Positions 1 to 11,139 are shown, counted from the first letter of the stretch. The stretch: DNA of 64,000 nt from Chaetoceros tenuissimus (GCA_021927905.1 BLLK01000022.1:3286001-3350000); one strand, 5' to 3'. Program-made: numbers and translations. Notes: generated by a model from the letters alone, not told the origin.

Positions 1-20
1 GAAAGGAGTTCATTTGATTC

Positions 21-2513
21 ATGCGCATCTTGCTAAAGAGATTCTTCAAGTCTATACCAGCCGTACTGCTTGTGTCAATTTTTAATATTATGATTGCTAT
101 TCCGTATGGTAGCTCATATTTTTCACCAGTAATTCATTTACCAGAACAATCAAAGGAAATTCTAGGAATCCGGCTCTCTTTATTAGCTGTGGCTGTTGGA
201 CAGTTTGTCATGGGTGGGGGATTCGGATCAATTGGAGCATCGAGCATGACTATGATTGTTTGTATTCAAATTGGCGAACTTTGTCCATTTTATCACAAAC
301 TTGCCGAAATAGTTGCATCGACGACTTCAGATGAAAACGCTGTACTTCCTACAACGTTGTTTCTAATGAGTCTTTGTTCGGTGACAGCTGGTTTTATATT
401 TTATCTAATTGGGAAATGCAGGCTTGGAAGTCTGATTTACTTCTTTCCGACGCATTGTTTGTTTGGAATTATTGGTGGTATTGGACTGTGGATTATGATT
501 CTTTCAGTGTCTATATCAGTATCACCATTAGTACACTCTTTGGAAACAGAATCACTATTTTCACTCATGATGCATTCACAATTTCTACTTTGCTTGCCAT
601 TGGTGGCTGTTTTGAGGATTTTGCGAAAGATCTTTTCATCAGAAGACTTTATGCTGCTAGATCCTTGCTACTTTATGGCAATACCGCTTTTTTCTTACAT
701 TTTTCTGTACGCAAACAATATTCATGTCGATGAAGCATTTGATGCAGGATACTTTTTCGCAGAACCGGGCTATGATTCGTCACAAACACTAAGCATGCAA
801 GGAGCTTTGATTGAAACGAAAGAGATGTGGACTAAATTCGACTTTCATGCAATAGACTATACAACAATCGTTCCAGCATTTACAACCATTTTTGTTGCGG
901 GTATCATGTGTGTTTTGGTCTCTGCACCATTTATTCCTGCGGCTGCAATGCTACAAGACAAGTCGGTGAATGTTGACTTTGATCAAGAATTTAAGTTAAA
1001 TGGAGTATGTTGCTTTCTCAGTGGCATTGTAGTTCCTGGAGGACTTTGCATATCAACATCATATTCAACAACTGTTGTTTACAAGAATGCAGGTGCAGAG
1101 GGAAAGATTGCCAGCATATTCCTATCTCTTTTGACAGTAGTCTTTAAGATACTTGGGCCAATATTTGTGCCATATATTCCACGATGCTTAGCATGCGTGA
1201 TGCTTTTAGATTTGGGATTTGAACTGTTTACAGATGCTGTCGTGAATCATTATAGTAAACTGGATAGAATAGAATATTGTTCTGTTTGGGGCATCATCCT
1301 TGCTATAAACATCATTGATATGTCGGCAGGGTTAGTGGCTTCTCTGGTGGCAGCCCTACTTACTTACATGATTCAATCTCTTGTGGATAAAGATCCTGTA
1401 AGAATATCGTGTGATACTTCAAAAATACCATCTAGTAAATGGAGGACAAAGAATGAAGTTGAGATATTGAAGAGTTCACAAGGGAGAGCGACTATTGCCT
1501 ACTTTCAAATGCATGGTTATATCTTCTTTGGTAACCTATGTAAGCTTTCAGAGACAATTCATGCTTTTCTACGGTCAAAAGAAAGTACATGTGGTATTTC
1601 AAGTGCAATCTTTGATTTAAGTAACATCATTGGAATAGACAGTACATCAGCGCAATTCATAACTGAAATGCTAGACAAGATCGAAGAGGAATTTGACATT
1701 AAAGCATTGATTGTTTCTCAGCATTTTCATGGTTTGCTATCATCGGCATCACAGAAAGACAAAGCAAATGCCAGACATCCAAGTATATTGATCAAGTCTA
1801 TCCAGTTTACTGAAGACCTGTACGGGAGCTCCTATCGTAGTAGATTCTCCAGTCAGGGAGATCTTTTTACAAGTAAAAGAGGTTCCATGATTGCGCGGGG
1901 TAACTTCAATGTCATGATGGAAGATGCAGAGCCAACTATTGCGAGAGAGTTTTATGATTCACTTGACGAGGCTTTGATTCTTTGCGAAGATATGGTGATT
2001 ACCCAAATTGATCGGAGATCATTGCTAAGTCTACCAACATTCAATTTCAAGGGAGGTGACGCTGAAAAGAATCTTTTGATCAAATATCTATCAGAGAAAC
2101 TGGATGAAGACTCAATGGAGAATGTATCTATTCTTGCAACATATATGACTAGATCAGAATATAAAAAGGGTTCAACTTTGTGGACAAAGGGTGAGGGGCC
2201 ATCTCGGATTTTTGTATTGACAAAAGGATTGGTTGTAGTTGAAACTACTGGAATGAATAGCACAACTCAGAAAAGGACAGTAAAAGCTGGTAATATTTTA
2301 GGGTTGGAAGCAATGACATTTAACCAAGAGCACGCAAGTGATGCGATTTGCTATGATCATTCAATCGCTTACATGCTTGATCGCAAAGATTATCTTTTGC
2401 TTTGTAAAGAACAACCTGCCGCTTCAAGACTTTTGGACATGTATTTGTGCAAAGAATTAAATCGTAAATGCATGTATTTAAGCGGTATCAACCAAGGCAT
2501 GGGGCTTCCATGA
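21..2513 (+). CDS. SulP/SLC26-type anion transporter with STAS and cyclic-nucleotide-binding domains
   Basis: The 830-residue product begins directly with membrane segments typical of the SulP family (residues about 10-450, many hydrophobic stretches). A STAS domain follows at about 490-620 with the signature G-I-D-S-T-S-A, and a C-terminal cyclic-nucleotide-binding-like domain lies at about 690-810 (K-K-G-S-T-L-W-T-K-G-E-G, then the second half of the barrel). This three-part layout is known from fungal and algal SulP proteins of the vacuolar YGR125W type. By family it should move sulfate or another anion, or amino acids, across a membrane; the substrate cannot be read from sequence. An in-frame TGA at 15-17 precedes the ATG, so the start is sound unless an upstream exon exists outside the window. 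The short cytosolic N-terminus compared with relatives makes such an exon possible. No intron is needed within the frame. Confidence 0.85.
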   Translation: MRILLKRFFKSIPAVLLVSIFNIMIAIPYGSSYFSPVIHLPEQSKEILGIRLSLLAVAVGQFVMGGGFGSIGASSMTMIVCIQIGELCPFYHKLAEIVASTTSDENAVLPTTLFLMSLCSVTAGFIFYLIGKCRLGSLIYFFPTHCLFGIIGGIGLWIMILSVSISVSPLVHSLETESLFSLMMHSQFLLCLPLVAVLRILRKIFSSEDFMLLDPCYFMAIPLFSYIFLYANNIHVDEAFDAGYFFAEPGYDSSQTLSMQGALIETKEMWTKFDFHAIDYTTIVPAFTTIFVAGIMCVLVSAPFIPAAAMLQDKSVNVDFDQEFKLNGVCCFLSGIVVPGGLCISTSYSTTVVYKNAGAEGKIASIFLSLLTVVFKILGPIFVPYIPRCLACVMLLDLGFELFTDAVVNHYSKLDRIEYCSVWGIILAINIIDMSAGLVASLVAALLTYMIQSLVDKDPVRISCDTSKIPSSKWRTKNEVEILKSSQGRATIAYFQMHGYIFFGNLCKLSETIHAFLRSKESTCGISSAIFDLSNIIGIDSTSAQFITEMLDKIEEEFDIKALIVSQHFHGLLSSASQKDKANARHPSILIKSIQFTEDLYGSSYRSRFSSQGDLFTSKRGSMIARGNFNVMMEDAEPTIAREFYDSLDEALILCEDMVITQIDRRSLLSLPTFNFKGGDAEKNLLIKYLSEKLDEDSMENVSILATYMTRSEYKKGSTLWTKGEGPSRIFVLTKGLVVVETTGMNSTTQKRTVKAGNILGLEAMTFNQEHASDAICYDHSIAYMLDRKDYLLLCKEQPAASRLLDMYLCKELNRKCMYLSGINQGMGLP

Positions 2514-2954
2514 GTAAAAGCTTTGATACGAAGAAGAAAAGGCTGCAAGAGTTATTCCCTCTGCGAGAATTATGATACTAAAATTTATACACTTTATAAA
2601 GTCTGATATCGATTGTGAATTATTCTTCGTGTTGCCTTGAATTTCATTTCAATATTTAATTTTATGTAATTTAGCCCATGTATGAAATGTCTTTGTCAGA
2701 TATTTTCAATTCAGTCTACTACAACATAATATAACCGTACATACTTACAAAACAGGAAAGCCAGGAAGTATCTTGTGCACCACAAACACAACGTTACATA
2801 CGAGAGAGTATTGTGAGAGTTTCACAAAAAGTAACATAGATACAATTACTCTCGATCCTGACAGCTTCTTACTGTAGCTCATTTTAGTTGAGTTCATTTC
2901 TGAAAGATAACATTAGCTAGTCTTTCTTATTAATTCGGGTGTGGATTCACAACA
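2514..2954. other. Intergenic, transporter 3' end to MYND gene promoter
   Basis: This AT-rich 441-bp spacer holds no open frame that I trust. It must contain the 3' UTR of the transporter and the promoter of the next gene. I see no repeat shared with the rest of the window. Confidence 0.5.
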
Positions 2955-5900
2955 ATGATGAGCCCTCATGAAAATGAAGAGCAGCCGCAGAAAAATGTCG
3001 AAGCAAATGAAAGCGAGCACAGCTGCTCAGAAATACTAATAAAACTTCGAGTTCGCAATCAAGAACTCCAATCTATAATAGAAAAGAAGGATTCTTTAGC
3101 TGTTCTTCCAGCTTCCATAGGTGGTATAATTCAAGAATGTATCTTGAATATTTTTAGCATGTATCAAGAAGCCCTTCGAGTTTCCGATGCGCAGAGTACA
3201 AGTCTTTCTGAAGAGCAAGATATAAATCTTGATAAGGAAAGTAGCAACATATATGTCCAAGGTCAACAGGTCCAGAAACTGCATGAAAAGCTAGCTCATC
3301 ATTACGACACTTTTACGAGAAAGTCTTCTAATGATGACTTGAATACAGGCGGTAGTTCCTTATCAAGTGCACTAGATAAACCAATACGAGCTTCAAATGA
3401 AATTCAAGATCGAATAAAAGTTATACTAGAATGCTATGAAAAGAGCTTTGCTGAAATAGAGAAATCCGTGTGCAAATTTTTACATGGTTTGAATGATAAA
3501 TCTACTCTATCAGAACTTGAGTCTATATTTTCAATATTCCCAAAGTCCTTTCAACAAGAATGTCGAGGAGAAATGCCTATTCAATCCTGCGTACAATCAA
3601 TAAAGTCTGTGAAATGGCTACCAGAATTATTGAAATGTACTTTCCCTAATCAAGATGAAAATGAGAAGAAGCAGATTTTGAATGAAATTAGAATATTTGG
3701 CTCCAAAGCTATTCTAGATGTGAAATGTTTGAAACTAGGAGAGAATGGAATCATGCGACGGTTTCATCCTACAAAGATGCAAGAATTGACGAAAGAAGAT
3801 CTCAGCTATACTTTGTTGGAATATTTATTTGTTTCAAAACCGATTTTATTTGACGCAGATGAAACTTTCATTGCGACGCACGAAATGGATTACGATAATG
3901 TTTATGTTGGGGTAATTCAAGATTTATATGAGAAAGAATATGTTTCACGAAATGATCTCCAGCGTATCTTTTCATCTATTGGAGGAGTAATGAGCCGAGA
4001 TAAAGAGCGACGATATGGAAGAAGAATAAAGTTCTTGTGGAATACTGTTCGAATCAAACATCATGAGAATGAAACTACATTTAATGATTTACTTGAAGTG
4101 TCGACTTTGACAGCAAATGGAAATGCAGACTGGTTGCAAAAGTCTATCGAGAATCCAAACAAAATATATAGAATGTACAAAATGAGAGAGAGGCGAAGAA
4201 GAGAAATGAATTCGTCTTTGTCAAAAGCAAAATTGCCGAAACAGAAGAAACCAAAGATGCTTGATAATGTATCTCCTAACTCTGCAAATGCCATGGATGT
4301 AAGCGAACTCACAAAACTATCTCCAGCGAAATCGAGTACTAGTAATAAAGTGTCAAGACCACAGTGCTCTAGAAGTCAATGCACAAATATTAGAAATCTC
4401 AGGAAGTGCTTAGGCTGCAATATTGCGAAATATTGTTCCCAAAAGTGCCAAGTAGATGATTGGATATTTCACCAACAGTTTTGTGTCGGTAAACAAGACG
4501 CTACAAAGGGGTCATCAGAGGCTGGGAATATACATAAAGATTCGAATCAAAAAGTATCCAACATAACTCCACTGGACGAAGGCACGCAAATTGAGAAGAG
4601 GACTACAGATAACGCATCGGCGATTCATTCAAAATCTAAAGCAGTCTCTACTCATAATACTTCTCGCGTACACAGCACTTTAGCTTCAAATAATGGGACA
4701 GGGAAGACAATGCCTTCTAAAGCAGCCAATAAAGTATCGCTTTCCCAAAAGCAGCAATCCCAACAAAAGTCAATGAATGGTACTACTTTTTCTGCAGCCC
4801 ATATGAACAGCAATACTAGAATAGGTCAACATCAACCCAGTGTTGTCGGTACAAACATAATGAAAAGTACAATACAATGTTCATATCCTCCCTGTCAGAT
4901 TGTAAATGGACTTATGAAGTGCGGAGGTTGTAACATTGCATCTTATTGTAGCAGAAACTGTCAAACGTCTCACTGGCCAATGCATCAAAAGACATGTTTA
5001 TTGAGGCAACACGAAGCAAGACGAAATAATGCATCCACGCAACAACTGCAGCAAACACAAACTAAAACACAGATTCCGACCCAGCAACAAAATTCTTTGC
5101 AACGATCTTATCCTCAGTATCATCAGCAACACCAACGACCGTACCAGCAACCAGTTCAACCATATCAGAATTGGAATATGCAACAGCAGCAACATTTTGT
5201 TTCCAATACATCTCTTCATAGATCTTACCAACAACAGCAACAGTGGCGTCAGTCTATTCCTTTGAATACCAACAATGGAATCCAACTGCCAGATAATCAT
5301 ACTCGAACAGTCCAAAGAACATCAAGAACACATTTGAACAAAGGAGTCAATTCTAAGACAACATCCAATACGAAAAAAGCTCCGAATAATAAGCGTGCTT
5401 CAAATGAAGCGCCTTTGAAGCGTAAATCAAGTACTGAAAGTGAATCTATTCAAAAGAAATCTAGACTGGAAACAAATGAAACATCATCTCTTGTTGGCAA
5501 CCGCAAAACAACTAACCAAACTCAATCTGACCTCTTGAGCATCACAAGATCCACATTCTCGGATATAGACTTGACAAAATATGGAAAATACTTTTCTTAC
5601 ATTGGTGACTTTATTCTAAAAGATTTCATTGATGAAGAAACAAATGAATCAAGCACATTTAGAGGTCAAATTGAATATATCTATATGGGTCATGCAAGTG
5701 CCGATAGCAAAAAGAAAGAGCTTTTGTTTCACGTACAATACTCTGATGGTGATACAGAGGATTTGACATTAGATGAGGTTCAAGGTAAGTCGAAACTCGT
5801 TATCTAAAAGAAACTTCCATGTTGTCGACCGCAGCTAATCGTGCTATTCATAGACTTTAAAAATGACTACAATACAAGAGGAGATTGTACTCAAAATAAT

Positions 5901-6302
5901 GATAATGTTGAAAATGATTTGATTGAGAATGAAGACAGCAAAGATGTTGAAGTTGATCAAGATTTATTTCAAGCAATTCAAACAGCAACCAAAGTAGCAG
6001 TTGATAAGAGGAAGTCATTATCGAAGGCGAATAAAGAGAATCAACCATCGAATATAGATATCCCTGCACTTCCTCGAACAGAAACTTGGGAAGATGAAGA
6101 TGACGACGAGGATGAAGTTGATAATGAAAACAATGGTGAAGGGAGCAATGTATATTTTGACTATTCCGATCTCAGTCAAGACGAAGATGATTCGCAAGAA
6201 GATGATGATGGTGTTGTGGCACCAAATGTCTACGACGATGAAGGAGTGAGCGACTACAATGATGATGGAGGTAACGAATCTGAAGAAGAAAGTTTTACAT
6301 AG
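2955..6302 (+). CDS. Double MYND zinc-finger protein with C-terminal Tudor-like domain and acidic tail (two exons)
   Basis: I read this as join(2955..5784, 5854..6302), 1092 residues. The unspliced frame stops just after a G|GTAAGT donor. Joining it to the TAG|AC acceptor at 5853/5854 restores frame (phase 1) and adds an acidic tail rich in D and E. Two MYND zinc fingers (C-x4-C variant first pair, then C-x2-C, C-x3-C, H-x3-C) lie at about residues 470-509 and 642-680. A Gln-rich and basic low-complexity stretch follows at about 690-850. A beta-barrel-like segment ending S-D-G-D-T-E-D-L-T-L-D-E-V (about 890-944) matches the 'EDGD' domain of the small neighbouring genes. MYND fingers usually bind proline-rich partners and Tudor-like barrels often bind methylated histones, so a nuclear regulatory role is plausible but inferred. 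The N-terminal 460 residues are not recognised. The tail exon recurs, broken, after two other genes of the array. Confidence 0.75.
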
Positions 6303-6379
6303 ATACAATTTGTGAATATAATTCTTATGCAATGAATCAAGTTTATATGAAGATATTTGATAGAAAGTTGTTTTAAATT

Positions 6380-7228
6380 TTAGATTTGTACTTGTCCTTG
6401 CACAACCTCTCCCATCCTTTCCAATACATATCTCTTGATAAGTCCGACTTCATCAATTTCAGAGTAAGGATTCGCTGCAAGGTATTGCGACGGAGTGATA
6501 CCAATGCTATTTGGAAGTTTCATGGCTCGTACACCATGGTCCTTCATATATCCGTAAACTTGTTCCCTGTCAGGATTGTCAGAAGAACAGATTCGGTGCA
6601 AAGCAAGCCCGTCACTATCATTGATGGACTTGATCCATGCGTTTACTTCGGTTGTGTCTGAAACTGAATCATAGTAACCATGTTCATTGGTTTCAAATGT
6701 AGAAATTTTAATCAATGCCGTATCAGCAATTACATTGTAACCAAGTTGAGTGTGCGGAGGAATACTTAGGATGATCAACTTTCTACAACCATGAAATGCT
6801 TCATTGTCAATCTCTCTACATGATGGAGGAATATATATTGAAGTCAGAGAATAACAGCCAAAAAATACAGTGATTCCAATATACTCGAGATTTCTTGAGA
6901 GTCTGACAAAGTCCAGACTCTTGCATCCCTGGAAAGCACTCTCTTCAATTCTCTGTACTGAATCAGTCATGATGACAACCTTGATATTCCTACAATAATA
7001 AAAAGTATATTCAGGAATCACTTCCACTCCGGGAAGAACTATAATGACTTCCCAAGATTGTCTCTCCTTATAATCGTAGATAAGAAGTTCACCATCATAC
7101 CAATCCCCTTCATATAGTTTCTCTCCGTTGTAAAAGAGAGTTTTCTTCCCTCGATAATTTCGGACTCCCGGTCCCAACGCTACAATCTTGTCCCATTCAG
7201 CCTGGGTGGGATATCTTCGTAGCTTCAT
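6380..7228 (-). CDS. BspA-type leucine-rich-repeat protein with ankyrin-like C-terminus (array copy 1)
   Basis: This is a 282-residue intronless gene. The N-terminal module (Y-P-T-Q-A-E-W, G-P-G-V-R, K-T-L-F-Y-N-G-E) is followed by about five BspA/LRR_5-type repeats of roughly 23 residues (pattern I-P-x-x-T-F-x-x-C-x-N-I-K, I-x-x-x-A-F-x-x-C). An ankyrin-like unit comes next (A-L-H-R-I-C-S-S, G-I-T-P-S-Q-Y-L-A-A-N-P-Y) and then the conserved terminus R-Y-V-L-E-R-M-G-E-V-V. There is no signal peptide or membrane segment, so it is probably intracellular. BspA-type repeats are protein-interaction surfaces; no enzymatic function is visible. It converges on the MYND gene (78-bp gap) and is divergent from the EDGD gene at 7542. 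Nine other intact relatives lie in this window. Confidence 0.85.
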   Translation of the reverse strand: MKLRRYPTQAEWDKIVALGPGVRNYRGKKTLFYNGEKLYEGDWYDGELLIYDYKERQSWEVIIVLPGVEVIPEYTFYYCRNIKVVIMTDSVQRIEESAFQGCKSLDFVRLSRNLEYIGITVFFGCYSLTSIYIPPSCREIDNEAFHGCRKLIILSIPPHTQLGYNVIADTALIKISTFETNEHGYYDSVSDTTEVNAWIKSINDSDGLALHRICSSDNPDREQVYGYMKDHGVRAMKLPNSIGITPSQYLAANPYSEIDEVGLIKRYVLERMGEVVQGQVQI

Positions 7229-7541
7229 CTGGTAAGGAAAGTGGTAAAGAAAGGTGATATGTTATTACATCTGCTGGAAATGAAAGTAATGCTTGATGAT
7301 TTTTGAACGGTTCCAATTTCTGTGGCCGCCGTCTGGCCGGCAGTCCGGCAGTGAAAAGGTTCGTTCGTCATTGTTGACACATGAAGTGTCAAAGTAGGCC
7401 ATTTCCATCAACCTCACACTTCTATCCCAAAAAAGTATCTTTTGAAAAAGAAAGGGTTGTTTTGGTGTATGCAAATGTTTCTGTATCTTTTACATCTTGA
7501 ATGGTTATTGTTTCGAGTAATTATCTACATATATTCAACAA
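7229..7541. promoter_or_regulatory. Shared bidirectional promoter block (copy 1) between LRR and EDGD genes
   Basis: This spacer between two divergent start codons contains a block at about 7363-7443 that recurs in the same position in three other divergent LRR/EDGD pairs. Its parts are a GTTCGTCATTGTTGACACAT core, an inverted TGTCAA partner, a TAGGCCATTTC box, a CCTCAC plus pyrimidine stretch, and AAAAAAGTATCTTTT nearest the plus-strand gene. The order of parts is the same in every copy. A promoter role is inferred from position and conservation. Confidence 0.6.
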
Positions 7542-7808
7542 ATGGAACAACCAGCAGTAGCCGAGGAGGTAACATCTTCAACAATAGCTCAAACTACAGC
7601 AGATGAAGAACTTGAACTCTTTTTCTGCCAAGACAATTGCTCAAGATTTGAGACGCCATTTGTAGGTGAGGTTGCAGTAGTCCCTGCAAAAGGATCCAGA
7701 TATTATAGAATCACATATAAAGATGGAGATGAAGAAGATCTAACCTACACAACAGTTAATAAGCATTGTGTAGTCTACTGTCAACCATCAGAGATCAGAG
7801 ATCGGTGA
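7542..7808 (+). CDS. Truncated EDGD (Tudor-like) domain protein (array copy 1)
   Basis: The 88-residue product starts with the family N-terminus M-E-Q-P-A-V-A-E-E-V and the acidic linker D-E-E-L-E-L-F, then a single Tudor-like barrel (F-V-G-E-V, Y-Y-R-I-T-Y-K-D-G-D-E-E-D-L-T-Y). The full-length relative at 16947 continues for more than 400 residues, so this copy is cut short right after its first domain. A short direct repeat (cagagat twice, near 7790) sits at the break. It is divergent from the LRR gene at 6380-7228. It may be a pseudogene or a stand-alone domain gene; no expression evidence can be had from sequence. Confidence 0.55.
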   Translation: MEQPAVAEEVTSSTIAQTTADEELELFFCQDNCSRFETPFVGEVAVVPAKGSRYYRITYKDGDEEDLTYTTVNKHCVVYCQPSEIRDR

Positions 7809-8366
7809 ATAGAGGGACTATGATCATAATTCATTCCTGATCCATTCGTCGAAGATTTACTCCGAACGAATTAGTCTCGACTTCTATCGACGAAAACAGA
7901 TTTTAATCAAGATCCTCATGTTTGCATCAAGATAAAAAGAAATATCGTCAATTTTTGGACGTGTCAAAGTGCTAATATTCACTCTTGTAGATGAGCCATT
8001 GAAGATATATATGTAGTATTGGACATTGCCGAGTTATGAAGAATTTGGATACAAGGTAATACATGGAGCGTAAGAGTATCAATTCCTAATTTTCAAGAAG
8101 ATATCAAAGAAAAACATTGGCAAGCCCACAAAATTCTCTAGGCCATTTTTAGTCTTGAGAAGTTGCAGATGAAATGGGACACTGTTCTTTTTGCTTCTTT
8201 TTTTGTTCCTTTGGCGCCAAAAGTTTCACAACCAACAGCAGTCTATCTAGATATGAAGGCATACTTTTGGAGAACTATACCTGATAAAGGAAGATATTTG
8301 AGAGAGCTAACAATTGTGTGCAACTAGTAGCATCTACTGGCTACTTGGATATCAAAGATAGCTACG
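7809..8366. other. Intergenic, no recognised content
   Basis: This 558-bp stretch follows the truncated EDGD gene and precedes a MYND gene. It lacks the second EDGD domain and the tail-exon block that follow other copies. I see no gene, RNA or repeat in it. Confidence 0.4.
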
Positions 8367-9653
8367 ATGGGGAAGAAAGGAAAGCGAAGCAATAAGAATG
8401 ATGCTAGGAAAGAAGCAGAAAAGAGTAAGTGTCGTTCTTGGATGATCTTTTATCTACTGAAGATTCTACGTATGATTATTTGTATCTTTTCAAAACACTC
8501 AAGTTCCTTCTTAAAAGTTCTCAAGGAGAGTGACAAGCTCGTAGACGGAGCGCTCGACGATATGATGGAGGATATGTTCTCAAAAGGTATCAATCGATAT
8601 AGAGAGGCTATTCGACTTTTAGAATCAAAGAAGGAATTGATGGTGTATACTAGAGGTAGATGCATAATTGCATACTATTTACTCATGTATCATGAGTACA
8701 AAAGACGGAATTACAAGGAAGCAATCGATTGCTACAACAAACTCATGGCACACTCTGTAGGTGCTAATTCAAAATTTATAGGCATCGTCTCGCTGTATTA
8801 TCAGCTGATCATGTTGAGAAACAGCAGTCAAGAGTGCCAACTTTCGGATTTCATTCATAACATTACACTTGCAAATGGCACCATGACTTCTACAGATATT
8901 TGGAATATTTGTATTGGAGCTATATCCGCATTTAGGGCTCATAAGCTATTTGATTCTGCAATTGGACTGGAATTGACGTGTGGGTCTCTAGTGCAAAGTC
9001 CACACCTAAGCAAGATTTCTCTAGCGTTGACATATCTCGAGCAGTATAGAGTAGAATTCCGCCAGAGATCACAAATGAGAAAGGACGATATCCGGAGAAT
9101 CATTAGCCTCATGGACTCACTTGTGACGGAGAAACCACCATTTGAGGGTTACGCTTACTTTGACTACTGCTTAGTACTTGCACAGTGTTACTATCTTACG
9201 AGTACTCAAACTGCCCAAGAAGAAAAGAGAACTACAAGAGCTTCAAAATTTGTTGAACAGTTTCTCTCTGCATTAACAGACGAAGATGGAAGCAAAATAG
9301 CACAGGATAGATGTTTCACATGTGATCAAGCAGTCACATCCGATGAGGTGCAATTTGTTTGCAGTGGCTGTCGGGTAGCTTGCTACTGTAGCATCAACCA
9401 TCAGCGAGCGACTTGGAAGAGGGAGGCAGTGCAAGGAACACGTATTGGCCATGAGATTCTTTGTCCTTTATACAAGGCCTTCCGAAAGTATAAACTTCAA
9501 GAAGTAAGTAAAGATAGAGACAAAGAGAAAGAAGCAAAGGCGAAAAGACGCTTGGAAAAGGAATGTGTAAAGTTTCTAGCGGATGGATTAGGCTTGAAGA
9601 ACAAATGCTTTCCTCGTGAATACTGTGATAGCGCTTCATCAGTCTTTGATTAG
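8367..9653 (+). CDS. MYND zinc-finger protein, probably with one short intron
   Basis: The frame is open over 428 codons. Residues about 20-50 (a hydrophobic stretch after A-R-K-E-A-E-K) look like a retained intron: a GTAAGT donor at 8425 and an AG at 8516-8517 would remove 93 bp in frame and give about 397 residues. The middle is helical and TPR-like (Y-x-E-A-I-x-x-x-x-S, Y-K-E-A-I-D-C-Y-N-K-L). A MYND finger lies near the C-terminus (C-F-T-C-D, C-S-G-C, C-Y-C-S, ending H-E-I-L-C), with an unusual N-H in place of the usual C in the fifth ligand region, followed by a charged helix. It resembles the two MYND genes at 18870-22091 in overall plan. Function is unknown; the MYND finger points to protein binding. 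Confidence 0.7.
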   Translation: MGKKGKRSNKNDARKEAEKSKCRSWMIFYLLKILRMIICIFSKHSSSFLKVLKESDKLVDGALDDMMEDMFSKGINRYREAIRLLESKKELMVYTRGRCIIAYYLLMYHEYKRRNYKEAIDCYNKLMAHSVGANSKFIGIVSLYYQLIMLRNSSQECQLSDFIHNITLANGTMTSTDIWNICIGAISAFRAHKLFDSAIGLELTCGSLVQSPHLSKISLALTYLEQYRVEFRQRSQMRKDDIRRIISLMDSLVTEKPPFEGYAYFDYCLVLAQCYYLTSTQTAQEEKRTTRASKFVEQFLSALTDEDGSKIAQDRCFTCDQAVTSDEVQFVCSGCRVACYCSINHQRATWKREAVQGTRIGHEILCPLYKAFRKYKLQEVSKDRDKEKEAKAKRRLEKECVKFLADGLGLKNKCFPREYCDSASSVFD

Positions 9654-10048
9654 TCAAAAATATGTTTACATCACTCAGCATTTGAAACATAGTACAATTG
9701 CATCGGTATCGCAGTAGGCATAATCGGATCCATCATTGATACGTAAAATCATGTAAAGAATATTTTGTTCTTCTGTTTCTAAGGTAGATAAAGATTAGAT
9801 AGATAATAGTGTCTCGATCGGAATCCTAAGCAAAGCATTTTCTGTATTCTTACTCATCAGCTTTGATGTAAAATCTATAGCTCTCGTGTATGAAGAGCAA
9901 TGCAAACCATGGCGATTCTTGTCAGCTTCCAGATGAATATTTAGAAAGGGTTTAATTTTGCTTATTTACCATGTTTACCATGAAATTACTTTTATTAATG
10001 CATGTTCTAAAATAGACGTTGTTATAAATTTTTGATTTTTTACTGTAG
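9654..10048. other. Intergenic between convergent MYND and LRR genes
   Basis: These 395 bp carry the two 3' ends. Only the part close to 10020-10048 resembles the AT-rich end block of other LRR copies. I see no gene in it. Confidence 0.45.
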
Positions 10049-10867
10049 TTACGCAACCTCTCCCATCCTTTCCAAAACATATCGCTTGACAAGTTTGCCT
10101 TCTTCAATCTCGGTATAAGGATTCGCTGCAAGGTATTGTGACGGAGTAATACCAATTCTATTTGGACGTTTCATAGTGACAAGACCATGGTCCTTCACGT
10201 ATTGGTAGACTTGTTCCATGTCTGGATCATGAGAGCAGCAAAGTCGATGAAAAGCATACGCATCTTCATTGTTGATGGACTTGACCCACTGGACTACTTC
10301 CTCATCGGCGTAGCTATAGCGACCATCTTCTTCATCTGCTTCAAGTAGAGAGTTGGCAATCAAAGCTGTTCCATGGAAAACTCTTTCACCAAGTTCAGTA
10401 GTTTGAGACAAACCCAAAATAATCAAACATTTGCAACTACAAAATGCCTCATCATTGATCTCTGTGCAGGATGGTGGAATAAAGATTGAAGACAGAGATT
10501 CACAGTCATAAAATGAACTGTGTCCAATAAATTGGAGATTTCTTGAAAGTCTAATGAAAACAAGACTATAGCATTCCAAGAAAGCCGACCATTCAATCCT
10601 CTTGACAGAATCGGCCATAATCACTGTCTTGACATTCTTACAACTGTAGAAAGTCAATTTAGGAATCACCTCCACTCCAGGAAAAATAATGATGACTTCC
10701 CATGTTCGTCTTTCTTTCCAATCGTAAACAAGAGGGCCACCATCCCAAAGGCATAGTTCCTCTCCGTTGTAAAAGAGAGTCTTCTTTTCTTTGTGCATTC
10801 GTACTCCCGGACCTAATGCTACTATCTTCTCCCATTCCGCATTGGTAGGATATCTTGGGAGCTTCAT
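10049..10867 (-). CDS. BspA-type leucine-rich-repeat protein (array copy 2)
   Basis: The 272-residue intronless paralogue of the gene at 6380-7228 has the same order of parts: N-terminal Y-P-T-N-A-E-W and G-P-G-V-R-M module, about five BspA-type LRRs, ankyrin-like Y-A-F-H-R-L-C-C-S, G-I-T-P-S-Q-Y-L-A-A-N-P-Y, and the closing R-Y-V-L-E-R-M-G-E-V. It is the minus-strand half of a divergent pair with the EDGD gene at 11140 and ends facing the MYND gene at 8367. Key positions of the family are kept, so it appears functional. Confidence 0.85.
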   Translation of the reverse strand: MKLPRYPTNAEWEKIVALGPGVRMHKEKKTLFYNGEELCLWDGGPLVYDWKERRTWEVIIIFPGVEVIPKLTFYSCKNVKTVIMADSVKRIEWSAFLECYSLVFIRLSRNLQFIGHSSFYDCESLSSIFIPPSCTEINDEAFCSCKCLIILGLSQTTELGERVFHGTALIANSLLEADEEDGRYSYADEEVVQWVKSINNEDAYAFHRLCCSHDPDMEQVYQYVKDHGLVTMKRPNRIGITPSQYLAANPYTEIEEGKLVKRYVLERMGEVA

Positions 10868-11139
10868 TTTGTAAGAGGATTGATAAGGACAGCTGATGAT
10901 ACTTCTGCTGGAAGTCGGCGTGGAGAGTGGAGAGCGTGGAAAAGCCGTTCGTCATTGTTGACACATTGCAGTGTCAAATCAGGCCATTTCAAAAAGATCT
11001 CACCTCTCACTGTTCTCCTCAAAAAAGTATCTTTTGCTGCTTGAAAAAGAATAGTGAACGTTTTGGTGTATACAAATGTATCTTTCACATCTTAAAGGAG
11101 CATAAGTTTCAGTGTAATAATCTTCAATATATTCAACAA
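10868..11139. promoter_or_regulatory. Shared bidirectional promoter block (copy 2)
   Basis: The conserved block is at about 10947-11035 with the same ordered parts as copy 1: GTTCGTCATTGTTGACACAT, TGTCAA, AGGCCATTTC, CCTCTCAC, AAAAAAGTATCTTTT. It lies between the start codons of an LRR gene and an EDGD gene. Confidence 0.6.

Noticed and set aside
5029-5265. Alternative frame through the Gln-rich region as a separate gene
   Set aside because: It overlaps the well-supported MYND gene and reflects CAA/CAG-rich sequence.
8450-8520. Hydrophobic stretch in the MYND protein as a membrane segment
   Set aside because: It coincides with a GTAAGT...AG interval of 93 bp that can be removed in frame, so it is more likely an intron.
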